From NCBI GenBank assembly GCA_965247815.1, contig CBDFHW010000025.1, forward strand, positions 186,001-250,000: DNA of 64,000 nucleotides. Direction: 5' to 3'. The stretch's first letter is position 1. Each line of letters starts with the position of its first letter. A model generated the notes under the pieces. It searched no databases. It worked only from the letters and a program-made list of their open reading frames with translations, and was not told the origin of the DNA. Positions 51,486 to 60,519 of the stretch are shown piece after piece. This DNA comes from CBDAQA01 sp965247815. Lineage in GTDB: Bacteria; Planctomycetota; Phycisphaerae; Tepidisphaerales; Tepidisphaeraceae. A program made the translations under genes and the position numbers.

Positions 51486-53660
51486 ATGACGCCCGAAGCA
51501 ATGGATAACCTGATGCGTAAGGCGATCGGGCTTCAACAGTCGAACCAATTCGTCGACGCCGACACTTTGTATCGATCGGTGCTGGAGCATTATCCGAATC
51601 AGCCGGATGCGTCGCACCTTTCAGGATTGATCGCACGGCAGGCGGGTCGATTCGCAGATTCCGCAAGGCTGATCGGCCGGGCGATTGCCTTGAATCCCGG
51701 CGAGGCGATCTACCACCGCGACCTGGGGCTCACGCTTGTCGAAGCGGGGCAGTTCGAATTTGCGATTATGGCGCTCCGCCGTGCGACCGAGTTGCGGCCG
51801 GACCAGGCAGAGGTTTTTGTCGACCTTGGCCTCGCGTTGATATCACAAAAAGCACCGGAAAAGGCGGCCGCCGCGTTCGGGCAAGCCGTCCTGCTGGGGC
51901 CGGGTTTATTCGAAGCGCACCATCATCTGGGAAACGCGTTGCATCAAGCCGGGCAACCAGCGGACGCGATCGCTGCGTATCAAAAAGCGGTCGCCCTTCG
52001 GCCCGACAGGGTCGATGCACGGACGGCATTGGGCAACGCCTTGGCGGAGCAAGGCATCTTCGATCAGGCGATCGCGGTGTATCGGGCGGCGATCGCGCTC
52101 ACGCCGACGGATGCGAGGCTGCTGAACAATCTGGCCAACGCGCTGGTCGCGTCTGGACTGATTCCTGAAGCCGTACTCACCTACCGGCGCGCGATTGCCT
52201 GCGAGCCGACCTTAGCGCTCGCACACAGCAATCTCGGCAATGCCCTGCGACAATCGGGCGACGACGACGAGGCGATTACAGCGCTTAGCCATGCCGTCGA
52301 ACTGCAGCCGGATTTCGCCAGTGCTTACAATAATCTTGGAAACGCTCTGAAAGACCAGGGCCGGGCCGATGAAGGCATTGCCGCGATGCGGGTGTCGGTG
52401 CAGCTCGACCCGAATTCGCCTGAGATGCATAGCAACCTGGTCTATGCGGCATTGTTTCATCCCGAGTACAACGCCGGGGATCACCTGGCTTTGGCAAGAG
52501 ACTGGGCCGATCGGTTCGAGAAACCTTTGCGGTCGACGCGTGTTCCGCAGGCCGCCCGCCGCAGTGGTTCGGATCGAATCCGCCTCGGGTATGTCTCTCC
52601 AGATTTTCGTCAGCACGTCGTCGGTCGAAATGTGTTACCCGTCATCGAGCATCACGACCGAGCCCGGTTCGAGGTGCATTGCTTCATGACGGCGTCGAAC
52701 CAGGACGAGATGACCGCGCGGTTCCGTCGGTCGGCGGAGCATTGGCACGACGTATCGCGATTAAATGATGAAGCGTTGGCGAGCCTCGTTCGCGAATTAC
52801 GGATAGACATCTTGGTCGATCTTTCGCTGCACATGGCCGGGAACCGGCTGGGCGTTTTTGCGCGCAAGCCCGCGCCCGTGCAGGTCACCTGGGCTGGGTA
52901 TCCCGGGACAACCGGCCTCACCGCGATCGACTACCGGATCACCGACCCGCACTCGGACCCGCCGGGGTCCGGGGACGAGCAGTACTCCGAAAAGTCGGTC
53001 CGACATCCCCACAGTTTCTGGTGTTATCGGCCGCCCGATGGAACGCCGGAAACAAATCAGCTTCCTGCAACGTCTGCCGGATACGTGACGTTCGGTTTCC
53101 TGAACAATTTCGCCAAGGTGTCTCCCGCGGCACTGGACCTGTGGGCCGAGGTCTTGCTCGCGGTGCCCGGGTCGCAACTTGCGATCCTGATTCCCGGCAA
53201 CGCGGCGGCCGACAGGGTGCGGGGCCGGTTCACCGCGAACGGTGTGAACGAAAAGCGATTGAATTTCATCGCACGGACATCGCCCGCTGAGTACATGAGC
53301 CTGTACCACCAGATCCACATCTGCCTGGACCCGATTCCGTACACCGGGCACACCACGACCCTGGACGCGCTCTGGATGGGCGTGCCGGTGGTGACGTTGG
53401 CGGGTCAGTCCGCTGTCGCCCGCGGGAGCGTGACCGGGCTAACCCATGTCGCACTTTCCAGATTGATTGCTGCCGCGCCGAGCGAATACATCCAGATCGC
53501 AAGAAATCTTTCCACCGACGTCGAAGCGCTCTCGAAGCTGCGCTCGCAGTTACGCTCGCGAATGCAGAATTCACCGTTGTGCAACGAAAAGCAATTTACG
53601 CTCGATCTAGAATCGGTCTACCTGGCGATGTGGACAGGATGGTACCGGTCGATGTCGTGA
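51486..53660 (+). CDS. TPR-GT41 (O-GlcNAc-transferase-like) glycosyltransferase
   Basis: 724 residues. About nine TPR units fill residues 10-330 (for example YRSVLEHYPNQPDASHLSGL, LGNALHQAGQPADAIAAYQK, YNNLGNALKDQGRADEGIAA). The C-terminal GT41/SPINDLY-like catalytic region spans ~350-710: RIRLGYVSPDFRQHVVGRNV, DILVDLSLHMAGNRLGVFAR, APVQVTWAGYPGTTGLTAID, HICLDPIPYTGHTTTLDALW, MGVPVVTLAG. The His and Lys-equivalent catalytic residues of OGT are in the HMAGNR and GHTTT regions. A paralogue lies at 60520-62661. Targets unknown. Confidence 0.9.
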   Translation: MTPEAMDNLMRKAIGLQQSNQFVDADTLYRSVLEHYPNQPDASHLSGLIARQAGRFADSARLIGRAIALNPGEAIYHRDLGLTLVEAGQFEFAIMALRRATELRPDQAEVFVDLGLALISQKAPEKAAAAFGQAVLLGPGLFEAHHHLGNALHQAGQPADAIAAYQKAVALRPDRVDARTALGNALAEQGIFDQAIAVYRAAIALTPTDARLLNNLANALVASGLIPEAVLTYRRAIACEPTLALAHSNLGNALRQSGDDDEAITALSHAVELQPDFASAYNNLGNALKDQGRADEGIAAMRVSVQLDPNSPEMHSNLVYAALFHPEYNAGDHLALARDWADRFEKPLRSTRVPQAARRSGSDRIRLGYVSPDFRQHVVGRNVLPVIEHHDRARFEVHCFMTASNQDEMTARFRRSAEHWHDVSRLNDEALASLVRELRIDILVDLSLHMAGNRLGVFARKPAPVQVTWAGYPGTTGLTAIDYRITDPHSDPPGSGDEQYSEKSVRHPHSFWCYRPPDGTPETNQLPATSAGYVTFGFLNNFAKVSPAALDLWAEVLLAVPGSQLAILIPGNAAADRVRGRFTANGVNEKRLNFIARTSPAEYMSLYHQIHICLDPIPYTGHTTTLDALWMGVPVVTLAGQSAVARGSVTGLTHVALSRLIAAAPSEYIQIARNLSTDVEALSKLRSQLRSRMQNSPLCNEKQFTLDLESVYLAMWTGWYRSMS

Positions 53661-53700
53661 AAGGTTTCGATCAAGCTGGCCGTTTTCAGACCAATCGTCT

Positions 53701-53706
53701 TACGAT
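53701..53706 (+). promoter_or_regulatory. -10 hexamer TACGAT, leaderless ogt start
   Basis: TACGAT ends 6 nt before the ATG at 53713; no clear -35 box and no Shine-Dalgarno. Confidence 0.45.
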
Positions 53707-53712
53707 TACAGT

Positions 53713-54372
53713 ATGACCATGCAGGGACTCGGCGAATCCTTTGATGAACGCACAGCCGAATTGACGCGGAACCTGGACTCGCACGCGGGTTCGAACAACC
53801 CGATCCTGTTGACCGCTGCTTGGATCAACACACCGCTCGGACCCATGCTGGCGGTGGCCTCGGACGACGGACTGGTACTGCTCGATTTCTGGGACCGCAA
53901 GGGAATGACGACCGCACTGAATCGGCTGCGTGAACGGTTCGCCGAGCCCGGCCGGACGGTTTCGATCGTGCTCGGGAACCACCGGCACCTTGCGGTGGTT
54001 GAACGCGAACTCACCGAGTACTTTGAGAGCAATCGGCAAACATTCACCGTCGCGGTTTGCCCCCGCGGCACCGCGTTCGAACAACGGGCGTGGGACTCGC
54101 TGCGGCAAATTCCGTTCGGGCAGACCCGGTCTTACGGCGAACAGGCAAAGGAGATGCAAACCACCGCGGTTCGCGCGGTCGGCAGGGCCAACGGAATGAA
54201 CTTTATTTCTGTCGTCATTCCCTGCCATCGCGTGATTGCCGGTGACGGGAAACTGACCGGTTACGGTGGAGGACTTGACCGCAAGCGGTGGCTACTCGAT
54301 CACGAACGAAATCGCAGTACTACGCGTCCTCAGACGGTTTTCGAAAATAATTGCCTGTTCGGTTTGGTTTAA
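53713..54372 (+). CDS. ogt: Methylated-DNA-protein cysteine methyltransferase
   Basis: 219 residues. The N-terminal RNase H-like domain (~35-110; INTPLGPMLAVASDDGLVLL) precedes the winged-helix active site (RGTAFEQRAWDSLRQIPFGQ, TRSYGEQAKEM, AVGRANGMN), with the active Cys in ISVVIPCHRVIAGDG followed by LTGYGGGLDRKRWLLDHE. The Cys accepts the methyl group from O6-methylguanine. A ~30-residue C-terminal tail is unusual and without a recognised motif. Single gene with its own, apparently leaderless, promoter. Confidence 0.95.
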   Translation: MTMQGLGESFDERTAELTRNLDSHAGSNNPILLTAAWINTPLGPMLAVASDDGLVLLDFWDRKGMTTALNRLRERFAEPGRTVSIVLGNHRHLAVVERELTEYFESNRQTFTVAVCPRGTAFEQRAWDSLRQIPFGQTRSYGEQAKEMQTTAVRAVGRANGMNFISVVIPCHRVIAGDGKLTGYGGGLDRKRWLLDHERNRSTTRPQTVFENNCLFGLV

Positions 54373-54500
54373 TGTCGCCGTTGAATTGATCAATGCTGCT
54401 TTGCCTAGTTCGCGTGTAGCGCCACAAAACCGCGGCGTCGAACGTCCGATAACTGCTGTCGTGCCGATGGTCCTGACTTTACACCCGCCGTCGGCGAACT

Positions 54501-54506
54501 TATGAT
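54501..54506 (+). promoter_or_regulatory. -10 hexamer TATGAT, leaderless receiver gene
   Basis: TATGAT ends 6 nt before the GTG start at 54513, same geometry as the ogt promoter. Confidence 0.45.
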
Positions 54507-54512
54507 TTCAGC

Positions 54513-55022
54513 GTGAGTCAAAGTTCCTCCACTCCGACGGTCGCTGCCGAAAACGCGGCCAACAATGAGACGTTTATTACGCCCTCGACGGTTCTGATCG
54601 TCGACGACAACCCGCAGAACGTCGAACTTCTTCAAGCGTTTTTAGAATCGCTCCCGGTGCGGGTCGTGACGGCGGTCGACGGCATTGAAGCGCTTCAGGC
54701 GGTGGTGGAGCACAACCCGGACCTGATCCTTCTGGATGTGATGATGCCCCGCATGAGCGGGTTCCAGGTCTGCCAGAAGCTGAAGTCGGACATAAAAACC
54801 AAGGACATTCAGATCCTTATGGTGACCGCGCTTCACGAACTCGGCGATATCGAACGCGCGAACGAATGCGGGACCGACGACTTCATCAGCAAGCCGGTCA
54901 ATAAGGTCGAACTGCAGACACGGGTGAAAAGCCTGCTTCGTGTGCGCCACCTTAAAGGCGAACTCGAGCGCGCCCTGACGTATCTCAATGAGATCGAGCA
55001 GGACGATACCCCGCCGCTTTGA
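54513..55022 (+). CDS. Single-domain response regulator
   Basis: 169 residues from GTG. Receiver domain ~24-145: STVLIVDDNPQNVELLQAFL (acidic pair), the phospho-acceptor Asp in DLILLDVMMPRMSGFQV, Thr in ILMVTALHELGDI and Lys in FISKPVNKVE. A ~20-residue helical tail (LKGELERALTYLNEIEQDD) follows, no output domain. Phosphorylation source unknown; the orphan hybrid kinase at 21-24 kb is a candidate. Confidence 0.9.
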   Translation: MSQSSSTPTVAAENAANNETFITPSTVLIVDDNPQNVELLQAFLESLPVRVVTAVDGIEALQAVVEHNPDLILLDVMMPRMSGFQVCQKLKSDIKTKDIQILMVTALHELGDIERANECGTDDFISKPVNKVELQTRVKSLLRVRHLKGELERALTYLNEIEQDDTPPL

Positions 55023-55027
55023 TTCGT

Positions 55028-57052
55028 TCAGATCGCTCCCTTAATGATTTCGCCGTGGACCGGTTTTCCCTTTCGAGTCTGGCCGGCGAATGACCGGCGG
55101 TTCGATGCCAGCCGGCACACGTCCAGTGCATTGCCTTCCAAAGCAAACGTGAGCGTATCGCCGCGGAGGTACCAGGCTCCGATGCCGTTGGTGCTCGTGG
55201 TGAGCGTTCCGTCTACGCGAAGCATCAGTTCGTAGGACGTGACATTCGACTTCGGGGAATGATAAGCCACCTCGGCTACGACGGGCGATTCGTTCGACTC
55301 GCCGTCGGCGACGAAGTGCCCGTGTCCGGTTACTTCGACCACGTAAGCCGAGTGAATCAGGTAATCGCTGTGAAGCATCTGCAAGCCAAGTGTGTCCGAA
55401 CGCGACAGGCGATCCCCCGAGGCGAGGGCAACGTCCTTAAATTCGGTCTTGTATTCCCGGCCCAGCGGCTTGTCGTCCAGAACCGCTTGAACATTGTTCG
55501 ACCGTACGCGGATAACGAGCGTGTGACGCTGATCGTTTTCGAATCGACGGCCGTGAAGCGTAGTCGCGTTATGATCGGGGAATTGCCCTTCAACGAGTCC
55601 GAAGCCGCTCACGGTGCTCCCCCAACCGTTCAGGCAGAAGAGGAATTGCCGGCTCGCGACGCCTCCGACACAAACGCTGCCGAGCATTTCGTTGCCCTTG
55701 GTCCGTGTGAACACGATACGATAGTCATATTCCATCGGCGGGCCGTATCTGAAGTTGACGCTCGTTCGTTCGGGGTCACCGCAGCTCAGCGCTCCGTATG
55801 ATTCCAGCTTTCCGGTCCCGGCTGTTATTTGCCGGCTGTCGTCGAATTGTCTCAGGAGATCGATGCTTTCGCACGGAACTGGTTTCGCCACCAACGCGAT
55901 TTCCTTCGCGAGCTGGATGAGTCGTTTGTCGACTTTCAGTTTGGCCAATCCTGACAGCTCTGGATCGGCAGTGGTGTAAATCGCCGCAGCGTGCTCGAGC
56001 AGATGCTGCCTGGCGACACCGGTCTGCGGCAAGGCGAGCTGGTACCACTGCTCGCCGAGTTCGACCTTGCCGGTCGATGTCGTTGGCGCGGCAAGCTCGG
56101 CGACCGCGGCCGACTTAAATTGCGCGTCCGACGACGCCGCGAGGTAAGGCAGTCCTTGACTCCAATCGCCCAGGAATAAACAGGTGTACTTCCCGAGCAA
56201 CAGAGTTGCCGATGCATTTATCTTGGATTGTTTCAGTACAGCCCGGGCGCCATCGGCCTCCAGCTTCGCGGCTTTCCATGCCGCGTGGTCGGCGGTCGTA
56301 TCTCGCAACTGGTCAGTCAGCGTCGATTCTCTCGCCGGTGCGGCAATCGTTTTGGCAATCTCGTCGAGCTGGGTCACGAGTTCGGGTCGGTCGGCCGTCA
56401 TCATTTCACTGGCAAGACCTGAGACTTGTAGCGAGACGAAACGTCGGTCCGACTCGGCGACAGGCAGGCTCGCGACTGTGGCCGCTGCCTCGGTCTTTAG
56501 TTTCGCCGTGTCGACTGCGTACCTGCTGCCGATCTCGTCGACCGCGCGCCACGCCAACCGAAGGTCGGCAGTCTCGGTGGCGAGGTCTTTGGCCATGCCG
56601 AGCAGCACGTACTGCCCGGCGTGATCGGTTTTCTCGTCAATCCCCGCCCTGATTAGTTTCTCACCCAACTCTATTTTCCTGTCCGGCGCCCTCGCGACCC
56701 CGTCCAATTCTTTCTGATAGACCTCGCGCACGAGTGCCGTCGACTTTCCGAGCTCGATCGACGACGGGACGGGGGAACGTTCCGGTGTCGTCGAACTTCG
56801 TCTTGGAACCTGCGCCAGCCGACCCGGGGCAGTGGACGTGGTGTCAGGCGTTACCGGCGCGTCCGGCGCCGGATGCTCCGGGGGAACCACCGGCGGTTCA
56901 GCCACAGGCTTGGTAGTCGCCTTCGAGCCGGGCTTTTTCATGTCAAAAATGTCCGACCCCGGGTCATTATCGTCCGCCGGGCCCGCCATGGAGCGACTGC
57001 CCCAGACGCCCACCAAGCCAGCGAACAAAACAATGCGTAAGAGGTGTTTCAC
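55028..57052 (-). CDS. Large exported protein with jelly-roll-like C-terminus
   Basis: 674 residues. Signal peptide LLRIVLFAGLVGVWG and Pro/Thr linker, then a helical region (~100-400; LIQLAKEIALVAKPV ends it) and, after ~400, a beta-rich domain with FRYGPPMEYDYRIVFTR, QFLFCLNGWGSTVSGFGLVE, NDQRHTLVIRVRSNNVQAVL, SDTLGLQMLHSDYLIHSAYV, characteristic of DUF1080/laminin-G-like sandwiches. This architecture recurs in planctomycetes near polysaccharide genes. No catalytic residue identified. Convergent with the receiver gene: the stops are 5 bp apart. Confidence 0.6.
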   Translation of the reverse strand: MKHLLRIVLFAGLVGVWGSRSMAGPADDNDPGSDIFDMKKPGSKATTKPVAEPPVVPPEHPAPDAPVTPDTTSTAPGRLAQVPRRSSTTPERSPVPSSIELGKSTALVREVYQKELDGVARAPDRKIELGEKLIRAGIDEKTDHAGQYVLLGMAKDLATETADLRLAWRAVDEIGSRYAVDTAKLKTEAAATVASLPVAESDRRFVSLQVSGLASEMMTADRPELVTQLDEIAKTIAAPARESTLTDQLRDTTADHAAWKAAKLEADGARAVLKQSKINASATLLLGKYTCLFLGDWSQGLPYLAASSDAQFKSAAVAELAAPTTSTGKVELGEQWYQLALPQTGVARQHLLEHAAAIYTTADPELSGLAKLKVDKRLIQLAKEIALVAKPVPCESIDLLRQFDDSRQITAGTGKLESYGALSCGDPERTSVNFRYGPPMEYDYRIVFTRTKGNEMLGSVCVGGVASRQFLFCLNGWGSTVSGFGLVEGQFPDHNATTLHGRRFENDQRHTLVIRVRSNNVQAVLDDKPLGREYKTEFKDVALASGDRLSRSDTLGLQMLHSDYLIHSAYVVEVTGHGHFVADGESNESPVVAEVAYHSPKSNVTSYELMLRVDGTLTTSTNGIGAWYLRGDTLTFALEGNALDVCRLASNRRSFAGQTRKGKPVHGEIIKGAI

Positions 57053-57771
57053 GATTTATCCTCGGCAAACAAATGATTCCCTATGAAATGAGCGAGCCTT
57101 AGCATACTTGAAGCGACCGGACTGAGTAACCGGAGGAACGGTGGCAGTTTCATTGCGTTGTCACATCAACTTAAGCGACCCGTGGTATTTAGCGCATTCA
57201 CCTTGGGCGTCGTTAACAACCTGTTTGAGCGTCAATCACATGCTGCGACACACACTGTCGACGGGTCGTCCGTCGCATGGATGCCGGGTGACGACAACGC
57301 GTCCTAAACTCATTCGAGAATTTTGCAAAAATCTCAAACAATGCTGCACAATCGACGTATTCGGATACGCGCAACTCTATAAGCCGGGGTCGGCGCGATA
57401 TCCTCGCTTGCGCACGTGGCATGAGAGCGGAGCAACGAGCCGGGCCCGATTTAAAGCGGTATTCGCAGTCCGCCGAAAACCCAGGATAAAATCGTCCGCG
57501 GTGGCCGAGAATATTAAGCCGGCAGGAAATTGAATTGCCCTGACGTGTCGGCCGCTTGAAACGATTATCTGTCCGGATTTCTTCCGCGGCTTCGTCTCCT
57601 AAGCGGTCTCATTGGATCGAAACAGTGGCGAAGGACCGTAGTCTGAGAGGGGCGGTGGAGAAGCGCCCGCCAAACCACCGAACAAAAAGCCGGCGATCGC
57701 GGAATCGAATGTAAGCCGCCGGGCCGTCTTTTGTGATCGCGATCGTCATTCTCAACGGTTACGATTCAGGC
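57053..57771. other. 719-bp stretch without a credible gene
   Basis: An ORF of 130 codons at 57141-57533 has no ribosome site, no domain pattern and unusual composition; I do not call it a gene. A clustered set of palindromic or promoter-like elements is not obvious except for the GH promoter at 57760. The region divides a minus-strand gene from the glycosidase. Confidence 0.35.
57760..57765 (+). promoter_or_regulatory. -10 hexamer TACGAT of the GH-A glycosidase
   Basis: TACGAT inside AACGGTTACGATTC; the hexamer ends 6 nt before the ATG at 57772. The motif recurs, as AACGGTTAAGATTC, before the GH30-like gene. Confidence 0.5.
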
Positions 57772-60351
57772 ATGCACATTTCGAAACGAGTCTTCGGCTT
57801 GGTGCTGCTTGGTTTTGTCGGTCGGTCGATTTCGGCCCAGTTGCCCCCGCCGCCAGTGAAATGGTCGGATTGGTCGATGAGCGAAACTGCGGACGACCCG
57901 GGCGTGTTGTCTGCCGAATCGTTGCTCGAACAGCCGGCCGCGAAACGCGGGCCCGTTGTCGTTCGCGACGGACATTTCTATACCGGCGACCGGCGGCTCC
58001 GGTTTTGGGGTGTGAATCTGGCGTTCGGCGCCAACTTCCCGACGCACGAACAGGCCGATGCGCTTGCCCGGCGTTTCTCCAGGTTCGGGATCAACGCGGT
58101 GCGGTTTCACCACATGGACAATCAGCCGTTCCCGAACGGGATTTTCGCCGACGATCGGCTGGACACTTTCTCAGCCGAGGCGATGGACCGGTTGGATTAT
58201 TTCATCGCGGTTCTCAAAGCCAAGGGCGTGTACGCGGATCTGAACCTGCACGTGTCGCGGAATTACAGTCATTATCACCGCACGCCAGACGGTCGCGACG
58301 GACCGAAGCTCGACAAGATCGTTGATCTGTACGATCCGGACCTGATCGACAGCCAGAAGCAATATGCCAAGGCGCTGCTCGGGCACGTGAATGCGTACAC
58401 GCACAACGCCTATTCGACCGAGCCGGCGGTGGCGATTGTCGAGATCAACAACGAAAACTCTTTATTCATGTGGGGGGCGGATCGGACGATCGGCTCTCTT
58501 ACCGAGCCGTATGCGGGCGAGTTGCGGAAGCACTGGAACCAGTGGCTCGCGAAGAAATATGCGAGCCGCGACGCGCTTTCCGCCGTCTGGAATCAGGGGC
58601 TCAAACCAGCGGGACCCGAACTGTTGCGGGGAACGGATTTTCGATCCGTCGAGGCCGACTGGCGAGCCGAGACGCACGGCGGTGCGCGAATGACGGCACC
58701 GAAAAGTTCCGGCGAGCATGCGGTACAACTCATCGTGACCGCGGTCGACGGAACGGCCTGGCACCTGCAATTCAATCAGTCGAAATTGGTCCTGCACAAA
58801 GGGGAGTTGTATACCGTGACGTTCAACGTGCGGGGCGATCAGAAACTGCCGATCACCGTGGGCGTCTCGCAAGCACACGAGCCGTGGCGGGTCATCGGCG
58901 GTTCGAAATCGATTACCACGACCGGTGAATGGAAGTCCTGCAGCTTCGGATTTACGCCGCAGGCCGACGACGACAACGCGCGGCTCAGTTTCATGGTCGG
59001 ACAGCAGACCGGCACGATCGAGATCGCCGAACCGTCGGTCCACACCGGCGGCGGTGTCGGGCTCGCACCGGGTGAAGATCCGATGACCGGGTCGGTAGCA
59101 ACTCAGAGCGATGCCGGCTTTGGCGTGCGTGCGCGGGCCGTCGACTGGTACGAGTTTCTTCAACAGACCGAGCAGAAATATTACGTCGGCATGATGGACT
59201 TCCTGAAGTCCGATGTCGGCGTGCACTGCCCGATCACGGGCACCATTGGGTTCGGCCCGTCCGGGACGCTAACGCAGTCGAAGATGGATTTCGTCGACGC
59301 CCACGCCTACTGGCAACACCCGACCTTCCCGCACCGGCAGTGGGACATGTCCGACTGGGTCGTGCAGAACAAAGCGATGGTCGACCACCCGGCGACTGCA
59401 ACGCTGTGGCAGCTGGCGACGACGCGCGTGGCGGGCAAGCCGTTCACGGTCACCGAGTATCAGCACGCGGCACCGAACGAATGGGAAGCCGAGTGCGTCC
59501 CGTTCATCGCCAGCTACGCCGCGGCGCAGGACTGGGACGGAATCTTTCTCTTCGCTTACAGCCACAGCCCGGACTTCGCGAAGCAGAAAATCAGCACGTT
59601 CTTCGACATCGAAGGGAATCCGACGAAGATGCCCCTGATGCCGATGGGCGCGCGGCTGTTTCTCGACGCGTCGTCGGCGGGCGCGGCACCCGCGATCGTC
59701 GAGCGGTCACACGACCAACTCATCACGGGCGTGCCGGCACATTCCGCCGACCAGGGTCCATTTCCAATAGACGTCGCGCACGTCACTTGGCAACAGATGC
59801 TGCGTTCGCCGATCGCGGTCGACTTTGACCGGTCGCCCCCACGCGTATCCGACCCACGCGAAGCTGCCCGTGCCCTTCCGTTCGAGTGGACAAGTGACGG
59901 CGACGGCACCGGGCGGTTCTCGTACGCGACCGATCGGTCTGCGGTGTTCGTCGGTTTTTCCGGCGCGGGTAAGCCGATAAATCTCGGCACGAGCGGCGTT
60001 CGGATCGAGAAACTCGATTCGCCGTTCGCGACAATCATCGTGCACGCGGAAGATTCGACTAAATCACTTTCGACTTCGGATCGTCTGGTGTTAACCGCGG
60101 TAGCGCGGGCGCAGAACTCGAAGATGGGATGGAACCAGCATCACACGAGTGTAGGAACCAACTGGGGTGAACCGCCGGCGCAGATCGAGGTCGTTTCCGG
60201 AACGGTCACTCTCGCCGGCCGATGGCGGCACGCGTTCGCGCTTGATTCGGGAGGAAAACGTACCGCGGTGGACGTGGCGAAGCCCTACGGCGACCGAACC
60301 GTGTTATCCCTCGGCGGAACGCCGGCTTTGGCTTACGAAATCGTTCGGTAG
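57772..60351 (+). CDS. Exported clan GH-A glycoside hydrolase with inserted CBM
   Basis: 859 residues from ATG 57772. Signal peptide LVLLGFVGRSISAQ. GH5/GH39-like TIM barrel: RFWGVNLAFGANFPTHEQAD, RFGINAVRFHHMDNQPFPN, VYADLNLHVSRNYSH, acid/base Glu in AIVEINNENSLFMWG (NE), nucleophile Glu in FTVTEYQHAAPNEW. Inserted between these, at ~310-430, is a CBM4/9-like sandwich (AWHLQFNQSKLVLHKGELYT, WRVIGGSKSITTTGEWKSCS). The C-terminal beta domain ends LSLGGTPALAYEIV. Extracellular polysaccharide degradation likely; substrate unknown. Confidence 0.85.
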   Translation: MHISKRVFGLVLLGFVGRSISAQLPPPPVKWSDWSMSETADDPGVLSAESLLEQPAAKRGPVVVRDGHFYTGDRRLRFWGVNLAFGANFPTHEQADALARRFSRFGINAVRFHHMDNQPFPNGIFADDRLDTFSAEAMDRLDYFIAVLKAKGVYADLNLHVSRNYSHYHRTPDGRDGPKLDKIVDLYDPDLIDSQKQYAKALLGHVNAYTHNAYSTEPAVAIVEINNENSLFMWGADRTIGSLTEPYAGELRKHWNQWLAKKYASRDALSAVWNQGLKPAGPELLRGTDFRSVEADWRAETHGGARMTAPKSSGEHAVQLIVTAVDGTAWHLQFNQSKLVLHKGELYTVTFNVRGDQKLPITVGVSQAHEPWRVIGGSKSITTTGEWKSCSFGFTPQADDDNARLSFMVGQQTGTIEIAEPSVHTGGGVGLAPGEDPMTGSVATQSDAGFGVRARAVDWYEFLQQTEQKYYVGMMDFLKSDVGVHCPITGTIGFGPSGTLTQSKMDFVDAHAYWQHPTFPHRQWDMSDWVVQNKAMVDHPATATLWQLATTRVAGKPFTVTEYQHAAPNEWEAECVPFIASYAAAQDWDGIFLFAYSHSPDFAKQKISTFFDIEGNPTKMPLMPMGARLFLDASSAGAAPAIVERSHDQLITGVPAHSADQGPFPIDVAHVTWQQMLRSPIAVDFDRSPPRVSDPREAARALPFEWTSDGDGTGRFSYATDRSAVFVGFSGAGKPINLGTSGVRIEKLDSPFATIIVHAEDSTKSLSTSDRLVLTAVARAQNSKMGWNQHHTSVGTNWGEPPAQIEVVSGTVTLAGRWRHAFALDSGGKRTAVDVAKPYGDRTVLSLGGTPALAYEIVR

Positions 60352-60397
60352 TGCGGTGTTTAATTGCGACTCGCGCACGATTCTCATCACATTGTAG

Positions 60398-60518
60398 CCG
60401 CCCGGCTTCAGCCGGCGGAGGCTTAAGCATCGACGCGATTCGGCGATCGTCCGCGGGATGAAGCCGCGCGGCTGGAATGCTGATGCCGCGCATGCATCGG
60501 GTGGAATGCTTATGCGGC
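60398..60518. repeat. Hairpin and 16-bp imperfect direct repeats between convergent genes
   Basis: Stem CCGCCCGGCT/AGCCGGCGG (one bulge) at 60398-60418, a probable terminator for the glycosidase. Then GGAATGCTGATGCCGC (60474-60489) and GGAATGCTTATGCGGC (60503-60518), two mismatches, 29 bp apart. Confidence 0.5.
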
Positions 60519-60519
60519 A

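Noticed and set aside
57141..57533. 130-codon ORF in the 57 kb gap
   Set aside because: No RBS, no recognisable domain, unlike surrounding codon use.
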